The notes under the pieces are model-generated. The model was not told the origin of the DNA. It saw only the letters and a list, made by a program, of their open reading frames with translations, and searched no databases. The translations under genes were made by a program, and so were the position numbers. Positions 45,312 through 53,872 of a DNA stretch of 64,000 bases are shown piece after piece (position 1 is the first letter of the stretch; each line of letters starts with the position of its first letter). The DNA comes from JACMLD01 sp039919885 (GTDB taxonomy: Bacteria > Bacteroidota > Bacteroidia > Chitinophagales > Chitinophagaceae), in NCBI GenBank assembly GCA_039919885.1, contig JBDSEV010000068.1:1-64000 (forward strand), written 5' to 3'.

Positions 45312-45935
45312 TTATTTCGTAAAATCGAGCGAATCAGTAATGTCTCCGCATCCTTCCATCGTAGCTTTGTATTTTGGATGCTGGGTGCCCAGGTAAGGAT
45401 TTACAATTTTATTGCTGTTGCTTATCCACCATGCTTCTTCGTCTTCGTTAAATGCCATGGGGCAATGCTGGTGATACAATTTTTGGCGATCGTATTTTAC
45501 CGTACGGACCAGGTTGTACAATCCTTCTGAAATCAATTGAAATTCTCTTTTCTTTTTTATGAGCTCCGCCTCGCCAATCAGTCCTTTGGAAGAACCACTG
45601 ATGGTACTCGCAAAATCCGCCGCCATTTGCTGTATGGTACCCGTGGTATCCCCTTTTATTTCACTTGTTTTAAGGCTGTCAGCAAACACAACCATTTCAG
45701 CAGCGGCAGCATTGGCTTTAGCGGTATCGTACACGGTGATGGCATCCTTTAAAGAAAAATAGCTGTTCAGCAGCTTTTCAAAAGATTCATTAAATGCAGC
45801 GGAGTTCTTGCTGACGCTCAACGCCACCTGTTTCGACTCATCATTACCATCCCCCGCTTTACGGGAAAAAAACAACTTATTAATGGCAAAGGCGGCCACC
45901 AGCACCAGGATGATTGCTACAACAATTTTCTTCAT
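45312..45935 (-). CDS. DUF3347-family membrane-anchored protein
   Basis: 207 residues from the ATG at 45935 (MKKIVVAIILVLVAAFAINK, one N-terminal helix, 4-20). The open frame continues upstream to 46025, but that part would overlap the divergent promoter region. Residues 45-130 are helical (YFSLKDAITVYDTAKANAA). The C-terminal part has the family features HCPMAFN (157-163), Trp169-Trp170, NPYLG (179-183) and MEGCG (193-197). DUF3347 domains also occur at the end of copper-efflux CusB-like proteins, where Cys, Met and His residues may bind metal; here the domain stands alone and faces the periplasm. Metal handling is inference. A TAATTTTG box at 45961-45954 on this strand could be its -7 element. 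Confidence 0.82.
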   Translation of the reverse strand: MKKIVVAIILVLVAAFAINKLFFSRKAGDGNDESKQVALSVSKNSAAFNESFEKLLNSYFSLKDAITVYDTAKANAAAAEMVVFADSLKTSEIKGDTTGTIQQMAADFASTISGSSKGLIGEAELIKKKREFQLISEGLYNLVRTVKYDRQKLYHQHCPMAFNEDEEAWWISNSNKIVNPYLGTQHPKYKATMEGCGDITDSLDFTK

Positions 45936-45953
45936 TTCCGGTATGAATTTGGT

Positions 45954-45999
45954 CAAAATTAAGAGATAAAAATTATACCCCCTCTTTATCATATTTTTG
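45954..45999. promoter_or_regulatory. Divergent Bacteroidota-type -7 boxes
   Basis: On the plus strand TA-TT-TTTG lies at 45992-45999, upstream of the ABC-F gene. On the minus strand TA-AT-TTTG lies at 45961-45954, 19 nt before the DUF3347 start. Both match the TAnnTTTG -7 consensus, but no good -33 TTTG was found for either. Confidence 0.35.
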
Positions 46000-46053
46000 C
46001 CGAAATATGCCCCGGGGCAAAACAATTATTTTTCGCTGATTTTAATACTATTT

Positions 46054-48060
46054 ATGCTGGCAGGATTAACAAATGTAACGTTTGAATTTGGGGCACGGGT
46101 GATTGTACAGGACGCTACCTGGCATATACAGCCGGGCGAGCGCATCGGCCTGATTGGCTACAACGGAACCGGAAAATCAACTTTATTGAAACTACTGGTG
46201 GGCGGCTTTTCGGCCAGCGCGGGCACGGTAGAAAAAGGACGGGATACCAGTATCGGCTACCTGCACCAGGATCTGCTGAGCTTCGACTCAAACGATTCGA
46301 TTTTAAAAGTAGCGATGGGCGCTTTCGAGCGGGTACTGGCATTGGAAAAAGAAATCGAACGCCTCGGTAAAGCGTTGGAGGCCAACCATGAAGACGAAAA
46401 AATACTACATGATTACAGCGACCGTTTACACGAAATGGATGTGCTGGATGGCTATAATATTCACCATAAAACGGAAGAAGTACTACAGGGACTTGGTTTT
46501 GCCAATGCCGATCTTGAGCGCCCCTACCGCGAGTACAGCGGTGGCTGGCGGATGCGGGTGTTGCTGGCAAAAATGATTTTGCAACAGCCCGATCTCTTGC
46601 TGTTGGATGAACCGACCAATCACCTCGATCTGCCGTCTATTGAATGGCTGGAGAAATACCTGCTGCATTACCAGGGATCCGTGGTGATTGTTAGTCACGA
46701 TAAGTACTTTCTGAACCGGATGGTTACCAAGATTGTGGAGCTTTACCAGAAAGAACTGCATGTGTACAACGGCAATTATGATTTCTATGAAACAGAAAAA
46801 GTAATGCGGGTGGAGTTACAGCAGCGGGCTTTTGAGAACCAGCAGGATTATATCCGGCAGCAGGAGAAGTTTATTGAACGATTTAAGGCAAAAGCCAGCA
46901 AAGCGGCCGCAGCGCAGAGTATCGTTAAGCGGCTCGACCGGCTGGAACGGATTGAAGATGTAGAAATTGAGCGTCCCAATATAAAAATTAATTTCAGGGT
47001 AGACAAAACGCCCGGCAGGGTTTTGGTGGAGTTAAAACATATCAGTAAAAAATTCCCGGCCATCACCATCGTAGAAGACGCTTCCGCCGAAATTAACCGG
47101 GGCGATAAAATAGCCCTCATTGGCGCCAATGGCAAAGGAAAATCTACCCTGCTGCGCATCATAGCCGGCGCTGAACCTTTTGATGGAGAAAGAAAATGGG
47201 GTCATAATGTTGATGAAAGTTTCTACGCGCAGCACCAACTGGAAGCGCTGAACGTAAACAATACCATCCTGGATGAAATGAAGGAATGTGGGAGCCAGCA
47301 AACAGAGCAGGAGCTGCGCAATTTGCTGGGTTGCTTTTTATTTGGTGGCGATGATGTAGACAAGAAAATTAAAATATTAAGCGGCGGCGAAAAAGCGCGT
47401 GTGGCATTGGCTAAAACAATTACCAGCAAAGCCAATTTTCTATTGCTGGATGAACCTACCAATCACCTGGACATTCACTCCGTGGAATTGCTGATTGATG
47501 CATTAAAAAAATATGAAGGCACCCTGATACTGGTGAGTCATGACCGTTATTTTGTTTCCAAAACGGTTAATACGATATGGGAAATTGACGAAAATAAAAT
47601 CAGGGAATTTAAGGGCAGTTACGATGAATGGGCTGACTGGAAAGAAAGAAACGTTGCCAGCAGCAAAAAATCAGCAGCTGAGAACAAACAGACCGGCACT
47701 ACACAAAAGCAACCTGCCGCAGCGGATACCAAAAAAACGCAGGCCGTCTCTAAACAAGCAAATGCGCAGCCGTCAGCAATTGGCACGGCTTCTGCACCAA
47801 TAAACAAGGAAGCAAAAAAAGAATTACAAAAACAACAGCGGATATTTCAGGAACTGGAAGCCGCTATAAGCACAATCACCGACAGGAAGACGCGTTTGCA
47901 GGCTTCTATGAGTTCGCCGGAAACATATTCAGATAAAACCAAGTTTATGGTAACGGAAAACGATTACAAGGCGGCCATGGCGGAACTGGAAAAACTAAAC
48001 AAGCAATATGAACAGGTATTTGAAAAGATCATGGACCTGGAAGCCGGCGGATCGGCTTAA
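46054..48060 (+). CDS. ABC-F family ATPase (translation factor type)
   Basis: 668 residues from the ATG at 46054 (MLAGLTNVTFEFG), the usual ABC-F start; frames extending to 45997 add a membrane-like stretch not found in this family. It has two ABC domains and no membrane helices. Domain 1 has Walker A GYNGTGKST (35-43), signature YSGGW (161-165) and Walker B LLLLDEPTNHLD (181-192). Domain 2 has GANGKGKST (357-365), LSGGEKARVALAK (442-454) and LLLDEPTNHLD (463-473). Between them lies the P-site tRNA interaction motif region (about 245-310, charged and helical). A low-complexity linker (about 535-590) leads to a C-terminal coiled coil with a Uup-like character. ABC-F proteins act on ribosomes in translation or antibiotic protection; nothing here identifies a resistance protein. 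It is divergent from the DUF3347 gene. Confidence 0.92.
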   Translation: MLAGLTNVTFEFGARVIVQDATWHIQPGERIGLIGYNGTGKSTLLKLLVGGFSASAGTVEKGRDTSIGYLHQDLLSFDSNDSILKVAMGAFERVLALEKEIERLGKALEANHEDEKILHDYSDRLHEMDVLDGYNIHHKTEEVLQGLGFANADLERPYREYSGGWRMRVLLAKMILQQPDLLLLDEPTNHLDLPSIEWLEKYLLHYQGSVVIVSHDKYFLNRMVTKIVELYQKELHVYNGNYDFYETEKVMRVELQQRAFENQQDYIRQQEKFIERFKAKASKAAAAQSIVKRLDRLERIEDVEIERPNIKINFRVDKTPGRVLVELKHISKKFPAITIVEDASAEINRGDKIALIGANGKGKSTLLRIIAGAEPFDGERKWGHNVDESFYAQHQLEALNVNNTILDEMKECGSQQTEQELRNLLGCFLFGGDDVDKKIKILSGGEKARVALAKTITSKANFLLLDEPTNHLDIHSVELLIDALKKYEGTLILVSHDRYFVSKTVNTIWEIDENKIREFKGSYDEWADWKERNVASSKKSAAENKQTGTTQKQPAAADTKKTQAVSKQANAQPSAIGTASAPINKEAKKELQKQQRIFQELEAAISTITDRKTRLQASMSSPETYSDKTKFMVTENDYKAAMAELEKLNKQYEQVFEKIMDLEAGGSA

Positions 48061-48159
48061 AGTTTGTATTGTTACCACATAATAAGCATTGCCGTGTTAA
48101 AAGCAATTTGATTCATTTATTGATTGTATCAATTTTATTCACCAATAAAAATACCAATT

Positions 48160-48660
48160 ATGCGTACATCCATTCAAAGGTTTGCTTTTCTATTATCAGC
48201 CGCTGCAATAGTAGTGCTGTCTTCCTGCAAAGGAGGCGTGAAAGACGCTGATCTTGAAAAAACAGTGAACGATAAAATTTCGGCCGTTTCTGCTGATGTT
48301 ACAAACGCCAGTTCTACCGTAAAAGATGGGGTGGTTACCCTAAATGGCGAGTTCAGGGATGAGTCTTCCAAATCAGCTTTTGAAACCACCGTTAAAGCAA
48401 TCCCAGGCGTAAAGTCAGTAGTAAATAATACCACCGTTGTACCGCCACCACCACCGGCGCCAGTTGTTATTGCAGCAGACGATCCATTGATGCAGGGTGT
48501 TACGGATGCCACTAAAGATTTTCCAGGCGTTAAAGCAGACGTAAAAGACGGCGTCATTACGCTTACCGGCGATATAAAAAGGAGCAGCTTGACTACGCTA
48601 ATGAAAAGTCTGAATACATTAAAGCCTAAGAAAATCGAAAACAAATTAACCATTAATTAA
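48160..48660 (+). CDS. BON-domain lipoprotein
   Basis: 166 residues from the ATG at 48160. The N-terminus is a lipoprotein signal with lipobox LSSC and lipidated Cys23. Two BON-like domains follow (about 30-94 and 108-166), each containing the DGVVTLNGEF / DGVITLTGDI beta hairpin (56-65 and 130-139), separated by a proline-rich linker (PPPPPAP, 95-101). BON domains bind membranes or envelope polymers, as in OsmY and Kbp; it probably helps keep the envelope stable under stress. Bacteroidota lipoproteins of this sort are sorted to the periplasmic face unless an export signal follows; KGGVKD after the Cys has no acidic export pattern. The SH3 gene starts 17 bp downstream and is likely co-transcribed. 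Confidence 0.85.
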   Translation: MRTSIQRFAFLLSAAAIVVLSSCKGGVKDADLEKTVNDKISAVSADVTNASSTVKDGVVTLNGEFRDESSKSAFETTVKAIPGVKSVVNNTTVVPPPPPAPVVIAADDPLMQGVTDATKDFPGVKADVKDGVITLTGDIKRSSLTTLMKSLNTLKPKKIENKLTIN

Positions 48661-48663
48661 AAC

Positions 48664-48668
48664 GGAGG
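48664..48668 (+). promoter_or_regulatory. Shine-Dalgarno GGAGG before the SH3 gene
   Basis: GGAGG lies 9 nt before the ATG at 48678, in the 17-bp gap after the BON gene. Nearly all other genes in the window lack such a site, so initiation here may be stronger or of a different type. Confidence 0.6.
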
Positions 48669-48677
48669 AACCAAATT

Positions 48678-49097
48678 ATGGCATTACAGGATAAATATAG
48701 AGAACTGCTGGATGCAGCCAGTACCGCCGGCGTTTCAAATCTGCAGGTGCGTGAGCAAGACAGTGTTTTATACATCGACGGAGATGCACCAACCGGAGAC
48801 GCAAAAGATAAGCTATGGGCAATATACAATAAGATCGATCCAGATTTCAGGGCAGGCGATGTAGTAATGAATGTAAATGTTGCTGCAGGTGTTGCAGGTA
48901 CAAAAGCAAAAGTTACTACCGACAGTTCTAACCTGAATATTCGCAAAGGGCCGGGTACCGATCAGCCAATTGTGGGCAAGGCTGCGCATGCTTCCGAAGT
49001 AACCTTGATCAGCAAAGCAAACGACCAATGGTGGTTGGTGAAAACGGAGAAGGGCGAAGAAGGATATGCCTATGCGCAATACCTGACACCGCAGTAA
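48678..49097 (+). CDS. BON-like plus bacterial SH3 (SH3b) domain protein
   Basis: 139 residues with no signal peptide or membrane helix. Residues 1-72 resemble one BON-type unit (VLYIDGDAPTGDAKDKLWAI, 30-49). Residues 76-139 form an SH3b domain with LNIRKGPGT (86-94), WWLVKTEKGEEGYAYAQYL (118-136). SH3b domains usually bind peptidoglycan peptides, which is odd for a protein with no visible export signal; it may act in the cytoplasm as E. coli Kbp/YgaU (BON plus LysM) does. It follows the BON lipoprotein by 17 bp with a good ribosome-binding site, and a terminator lies downstream, so the two genes form one operon. Confidence 0.8.
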   Translation: MALQDKYRELLDAASTAGVSNLQVREQDSVLYIDGDAPTGDAKDKLWAIYNKIDPDFRAGDVVMNVNVAAGVAGTKAKVTTDSSNLNIRKGPGTDQPIVGKAAHASEVTLISKANDQWWLVKTEKGEEGYAYAQYLTPQ

Positions 49098-49121
49098 AAA
49101 AAAGCTATCATAATTTTAAGT

Positions 49122-49153
49122 AAGGCTGCTGTAGAAGGCAGCTTTATTTTTTT
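49122..49153 (+). terminator. Rho-independent terminator after the SH3 gene
   Basis: AAGGCTGC (49122-49129), loop TGTAGAAG, GCAGCTTT (49138-49145) form an 8-bp stem with one G-U pair, followed by ATTTTTTT (49146-49153). It closes the BON-SH3 operon. Confidence 0.7.
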
Positions 49154-49172
49154 AAAACCAGTCTTATCTGTG

Positions 49173-49180
49173 TAAATTTG
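49173..49180 (+). promoter_or_regulatory. -7 box TAAATTTG before the patatin gene
   Basis: TA-AA-TTTG fits the Bacteroidota -7 consensus 13 nt before the ATG at 49194, just after the terminator. No clear -33 TTTG was found. Confidence 0.4.
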
Positions 49181-49193
49181 AGGCTCCTCATTT

Positions 49194-51440
49194 ATGAACA
49201 GATTTTCATTTATAGCTGTACTGGCTGTACTGGTAATTGGCTGTTGCGGTACCGCCGCTGGCCAGCAATTGGGCGAACGGCCTAAAATAGGACTTACGTT
49301 AAGCGGTGGCGGTGCAAAAGGCCTGGCGCATATTGGAATACTCAAGGCCATTGATTCTGCCGGATTAAAAATAGACTACATTACCGGCACCAGCATGGGC
49401 AGCATCATAGGTGCGTTATATGCGGTTGGCTACCCGGCAGATTCAATAGAAAAAATGGCCCGCACTATCAACTGGGACCTGCTGCTGAGCAACCAGGCGT
49501 CACTGCGGACGCTTTTTATGGAAGAAAAAGATGAGTACAGCAAGTATACGGTTGAACTGCCATGGGTGAACCATGGCTTCCAGTTACCGACGGGTGTGTT
49601 GCAGGGTCAGGAGTTGTGGCTGAAGCTGTCTGAGATGTTGTTTCCCGTGTATAATCAGAAAGATTTTTCAAAGTTTAATATTCCTTTCAAATGCATCGGC
49701 ACTGATGTTGGCAATGGCGAAGCGGTTGTAATGAGTCATGGTGAAATAACCTCCGCCATCCGTGCCAGCATGGCCATTCCATCGTTTTTTACGGCGGTAG
49801 ATTTTGATAATAAACGACTGGTAGATGGCGGCATTGTAAGAAATTTTCCGGTACGCGATGTTAAAGAAATGGGCGCAGGATTTGTAATTGGCAGCAATGT
49901 GGCCGGTGGATTGTTGTCTTCTGATAAAGTAAGAAATGTAATACAGGTTTTACTGCAGGTGGCTTTTTTTCGTGAGGCACAGGATCATAAAGAAGAAGTA
50001 GGATTGTGCGATATCTATGTGCCTTTCGACATGCCGCAATACAATATGGGCAGCTTTGCGCAATCAGCCGAAATCCTTAACCTTGGCATAAAAGAAGGGC
50101 GGGCATTATATCCCCGTTTTAAAAAAATAGCGGATTCCTTAAACGCCATCTATGGTGTGCAAAACGTGGTCATCAACCGACTACCCAGGCCAGGACCGGT
50201 AAAGATTTCTTCCTACGAAATAAGAGGACTGCGCAATACAGATCCAGATTTTTTTGTTCATACGATGGACCTGGTTACTAACCAGCTATATACCCCGCAG
50301 CACTTGTCCAGGATGGTGCGTGCCGCATTTGGCACCCGGTATTACAGTCGCGTTACCTATGCGCTGGAAATACAACCAGACAGTTCCAGCAAAATAATAT
50401 TTGATGTAACAGAGAACCCGCTCTCGTTTGCAAAACTTAGCCTGCATTACAACAAATTCAGCGGCATAGCGGCCATCGTTAACTTCACTACGCGCAACCT
50501 GATCATTACCAATTCGAGAGATTTAGTAACGTTCAATATCGGTGAGACGTTCCGCGTACGGGCAGAACACCTGCAATACCTGGGACGTCGTAAAAACTTT
50601 TCGCTCAGCCTTGCCGGGCAGTATGATCGTTTTGACGTAAACACCTACAATACTTACAAACAAAGTGGTATCTATAAACAAGCTTTTTTTAAATTCGATT
50701 CAAAATTCCAGTACTCCACCCAACGCAATCTTTCATTGGGTGTAGGAGAAAAGTTTGAAACCATTTCCTATAAACCGGCCATTCTTTCCGGCTTCCAGTT
50801 TAGCGGAAATAATAACTTTTTTACCACCTACTTTTTTGTAACACACAACAGCCTGGATAAAGTGGTGTACCCGCGCAGGGGCATTAAGCTGCACACCGAA
50901 TTTGGTTTTACGGGCAGCCAATCGCCCGGCGTTGATTTTTTCACGAACGGGCAACGCATAATGCCCGATTCCCTAAAAGTGTCGGACAAGCCCTATCCGC
51001 GGCTGATTTTTAATTTTGATGGATATACGCCATTGAGCAGGCGCAGCACGCTTGAACTGCTGGTGCAGAGCGGCGTAAATTTTAATTACAGTAATAACCT
51101 GATGAACGAATTTTCCGTTGGTGGATTAACCGCGCTTTTCCGCAACCAGGTAGTATTTGCCGGCCTGCAGGAAGGCTCTTTTTATACACCGGCAATGGCA
51201 GCTTTCCAGGGTGCTTACCGGTATGAATTATTAAACAATACCTACCTCACGGCAAGGGCCAATGTACTGTTCAATAATTTTATAAGCAAGAGTAAATTTT
51301 TTCAAAACCCCAATGTGATGTCAGGATATGCACTCACCTTTGGATACAACTTTGCTCTAGGTCCGCTTGAGTTTAGCCTCATGTACAGCGATCAGTCGAA
51401 AAACCTCAGCAGCTATGTAAATATTGGAATACCGTTTTAA
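49194..51440 (+). CDS. Patatin-like phospholipase with C-terminal outer-membrane barrel
   Basis: 748 residues. Signal peptide at about 1-23 (probable cut after TAAG or nearby). The patatin domain (about 30-215) has the oxyanion loop GGGAKG (38-43), nucleophile Ser67 in GTSMG, and catalytic Asp211 in DGG, so the Ser-Asp dyad is complete. A POTRA-like region (about 325-400, YEIRGLRNTDPDFF) is followed by a C-terminal beta-barrel (about 410-748) with alternating strands and a terminal Phe (YVNIGIPF), as in Omp85/TpsB and PlpD-type (type Vd) secretion. Such proteins carry a lipase through or on the outer membrane. It stands alone after a terminator; the convergent ureohydrolase gene follows 33 bp after its stop. 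Confidence 0.9.
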   Translation: MNRFSFIAVLAVLVIGCCGTAAGQQLGERPKIGLTLSGGGAKGLAHIGILKAIDSAGLKIDYITGTSMGSIIGALYAVGYPADSIEKMARTINWDLLLSNQASLRTLFMEEKDEYSKYTVELPWVNHGFQLPTGVLQGQELWLKLSEMLFPVYNQKDFSKFNIPFKCIGTDVGNGEAVVMSHGEITSAIRASMAIPSFFTAVDFDNKRLVDGGIVRNFPVRDVKEMGAGFVIGSNVAGGLLSSDKVRNVIQVLLQVAFFREAQDHKEEVGLCDIYVPFDMPQYNMGSFAQSAEILNLGIKEGRALYPRFKKIADSLNAIYGVQNVVINRLPRPGPVKISSYEIRGLRNTDPDFFVHTMDLVTNQLYTPQHLSRMVRAAFGTRYYSRVTYALEIQPDSSSKIIFDVTENPLSFAKLSLHYNKFSGIAAIVNFTTRNLIITNSRDLVTFNIGETFRVRAEHLQYLGRRKNFSLSLAGQYDRFDVNTYNTYKQSGIYKQAFFKFDSKFQYSTQRNLSLGVGEKFETISYKPAILSGFQFSGNNNFFTTYFFVTHNSLDKVVYPRRGIKLHTEFGFTGSQSPGVDFFTNGQRIMPDSLKVSDKPYPRLIFNFDGYTPLSRRSTLELLVQSGVNFNYSNNLMNEFSVGGLTALFRNQVVFAGLQEGSFYTPAMAAFQGAYRYELLNNTYLTARANVLFNNFISKSKFFQNPNVMSGYALTFGYNFALGPLEFSLMYSDQSKNLSSYVNIGIPF

Positions 51441-51473
51441 AAAAACGCGCCGGTTTCACGTTCGCCCAGGCCC

Positions 51474-52577
51474 TCAGGCATTCTTTCCATAGCTGTTTGC
51501 CTTTACAAAATCGCTTACCAGGTAACCAATCAGTTTACCTGTAGTATCATCCCTATTGCCATCGTGCAATTGCGTAGCACCTTCGCAAATATGCAGGTAG
51601 GCCGGCTTGCTATCCATTCCGGCAAAATTTATAAACTGCCTTGCGTGCACTGAACTGATACCGGCGGGCGTGGCAGCGCTGGACAACACAGCTTCGATGC
51701 AATCCAGGTCTAATTCGATACCAGTATAATTATCGTCTGTAAAACCAGTAGCATGCGCAACGGCCTGAATAAAATTTCTTTTCTCATGAATAAATATGTC
51801 TTCATAAGTAATGAAGTCGATAAAAGGATTGTTCACAATGTCCAGCCAAACGTTTTGCGGCAGGTAATTTTCGTGCACGCCCACTGCGCAGTATTTAAGC
51901 AGGAACCCATCTTCCTCGGCATAACGAAATCCGTTGCCACTGTGTCTTCCTTCCGCAGGCCGAAAATCAGTATGTGCATCCAGGTTAATAGCGTTTATCT
52001 GCGCAAGGGGTAACAAACCTGCTTTATACAATCCTTTTGCGCTGCCTTTTATCAGCGGGTACGCATTGTTGTGGCCGCCACCAATCGCCACCGGTATCTT
52101 ATTGTGCGCAGTAATGTGTTTCACGAGGCTTTCCACTTCTTCATCTATCAGGTTAACGGCATGCCTGTAGGCGTCAATTCTTTCTTCCTGCCCGTGCGCA
52201 TGCTGTTCTATCAGGTATTTGATATCTCCAAAATCAAAATGACCCAGCAACAACAACTCCTCCCCGCTTAAAAAATCATTGCTCTGTATATTCAGGAAAG
52301 CACTAAGGAAGGGTGTCCATACGGAATCTGTACCACCAATGCCGTAATTGCCTTTAACCCCGATGTCTTCCGGTATACCGAATAATACATACCTGGCCGA
52401 AGACTGCCGCAGCGATTGCTCCAGGTGATTGTTATCATTGATGACCTGGATGCGTTCGCCCAGTTTGGTTTCGAACCTGCGTATGCGCGTGAGCGATAGT
52501 ACATCGTCTTTGTCGTAATATTTAAAGTGATGGGTTTGTGCGCCGGCAGCGTGCACGGCGGGTTGCGTGGCTTGCAT
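51474..52577 (-). CDS. Ureohydrolase (arginase/agmatinase/formimidoylglutamase family)
   Basis: 367 residues. The binuclear manganese site is complete: His169 in GGGHNN, Asp200, His202 and Asp204 in DAHTDFR, and Asp290/Asp292 in ELDLDCIE. The N-terminal part (63-90, VLFGIPEDIGVKGNYGIGG) is typical of the formimidoylglutamase-like branch in Bacteroidota, and the length is somewhat above the 300-330 residues of simple arginases. It should hydrolyse a guanidino or formimidoyl group, releasing urea or formamide; the exact substrate (arginine, agmatine or formimidoylglutamate) cannot be fixed from motifs. No histidine-degradation genes are nearby. It converges with the patatin gene. The 259 bp upstream, before the epimerase-like gene, show no other coding sequence. 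Confidence 0.88.
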   Translation of the reverse strand: MQATQPAVHAAGAQTHHFKYYDKDDVLSLTRIRRFETKLGERIQVINDNNHLEQSLRQSSARYVLFGIPEDIGVKGNYGIGGTDSVWTPFLSAFLNIQSNDFLSGEELLLLGHFDFGDIKYLIEQHAHGQEERIDAYRHAVNLIDEEVESLVKHITAHNKIPVAIGGGHNNAYPLIKGSAKGLYKAGLLPLAQINAINLDAHTDFRPAEGRHSGNGFRYAEEDGFLLKYCAVGVHENYLPQNVWLDIVNNPFIDFITYEDIFIHEKRNFIQAVAHATGFTDDNYTGIELDLDCIEAVLSSAATPAGISSVHARQFINFAGMDSKPAYLHICEGATQLHDGNRDDTTGKLIGYLVSDFVKANSYGKNA

Positions 52578-52836
52578 ATGACTTAATTTGAATTAAAAGG
52601 TAGTATTTTTTTTAAAAACCCGCGCGCAGATATTTTTTACGCGTTGTCAGCACTGCTGCAGCGTTCCTTAGACCAATTCGTCATTTATCATAGCCGGCTC
52701 ATCCACTTTGCCGCCAAAAGCAGGGGGTTGGCTTGAGAACGATAAAATTTGCTTTCTTGCAGGAGTAGCTGCTGGCTGCTTCCTGTTCACGCCATCCCAA
52801 AAGGAGCATTTGGTGGCAGCGATTTCGGTTGTTTGA

Positions 52837-53706
52837 TTAAAATAACGTGACCGACCAGGTGCGTTCAAAATTTTTGGCCGGCTGTAAAACATGTATCCCT
52901 TCTTTATTGACCAGTTGCTGATCCGTTTGCACGCTGTCGGCGATGCCGCACCAGGGTTCTATACAGACAAAATCTGCATTTTTTGCCGCCCAGATACCCA
53001 GGTAAGGAAAACCTGTAAAATCAAAGAGCAAACCGTGCGTATGCTTATCAGTTTTCAATGTTACACTATTGGAAGAAAGCCCCTTGAATACCAATGCATC
53101 TTTTTGAAACAGCTGTTTGCTGAGCGGCAATTTGTTACTTTGATTAAATACTTCTTCCGTTGTATTTTCTATCAGCCCGTCCTTTGAAATCGGCCAGCGG
53201 CCCGCGTGTTCGGGATTATTGAATTCGAGGTAATAATCGGTGTAACTACTGTCTGCTGAGAGCGGCAATTTGAATGCCGGGTGGCCACCCACCGAAAAAT
53301 ACATAGCCGATTTATCCTTGTTGCTGATACTGTAAGTTGTTTTTACACTGTTTTCATTCAGTTCATACTGTACATCGAACCGGAAAACGAACGGATACCG
53401 GGCAAGGGTTGCTGCATTGCTTTCCAGCGTACAGGTAACACTGCTGGCAGTTTGCGCGGTAACCGAAAATTCCATCTCCCTGGCAAAACAATGGCGACCC
53501 AGCTGGTAGGTTTTATCTTTGAAATAATAAGTATCGTTTTTAAGCGTGCCCACAATTGGAAAAAGCACGGGCGACTTTTTACCCCAGAAAGCCGGATCAC
53601 CGCTCCACAGGTATTCCATCTGCAACACTTTGTTATAAATCTGCTGTAATTCTGCTCCTTTTGTATCAACTATCACACGGAGGTGCGTATTTTCTATCGT
53701 AATCAT
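52837..53706 (-). CDS. Aldose 1-epimerase-like protein (LacX/YihR type)
   Basis: 289 residues, cytosolic, no signal peptide. Features of the galactose-mutarotase superfamily: GAELQQIYNK (17-26), the LWSGDPAFWGKKSPVLFPIVG segment in two parts (33-43 and 44-53), His72 in GRHCFAR, His142 in VGGHPAF (probable catalytic acid) and Glu250 in CIEPW (probable base). It should interconvert the anomers of a hexose or act on a related sugar; the exact sugar is not deducible. The ATG at 53706 is followed directly by the family start MITIENTHLRVIV. It is divergent from the helicase gene, with 166 bp between the two starts. Confidence 0.88.
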   Translation of the reverse strand: MITIENTHLRVIVDTKGAELQQIYNKVLQMEYLWSGDPAFWGKKSPVLFPIVGTLKNDTYYFKDKTYQLGRHCFAREMEFSVTAQTASSVTCTLESNAATLARYPFVFRFDVQYELNENSVKTTYSISNKDKSAMYFSVGGHPAFKLPLSADSSYTDYYLEFNNPEHAGRWPISKDGLIENTTEEVFNQSNKLPLSKQLFQKDALVFKGLSSNSVTLKTDKHTHGLLFDFTGFPYLGIWAAKNADFVCIEPWCGIADSVQTDQQLVNKEGIHVLQPAKNFERTWSVTLF

Positions 53707-53859
53707 GCTTGCGGGTTAAAAAATGAATCTGACTGTGTGCATTCCACCCTCAAATATAATAACGCTGGCATGAAAACAGTTTATTTTCAATGCAATTCAC
53801 CTATATGAATGCAGTTACCACGCCCTTTAATTGAGATCATCCGTCACAGGTAAGTTTCG

Positions 53860-53867
53860 TATTTTTG
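53860..53867 (+). promoter_or_regulatory. -7 box TATTTTTG before the helicase gene
   Basis: TA-TT-TTTG lies 5 nt before the ATG at 53873, which would give a nearly leaderless transcript. A -33 element at proper spacing was not found, so this is tentative. Confidence 0.3.
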
Positions 53868-53872
53868 CCGCC

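Noticed and set aside
52668..52892. 74-codon minus-strand frame between the epimerase-like and ureohydrolase genes
   Set aside because: It overlaps the 3' end of the epimerase-like gene in another frame and shows no domain or start signal.
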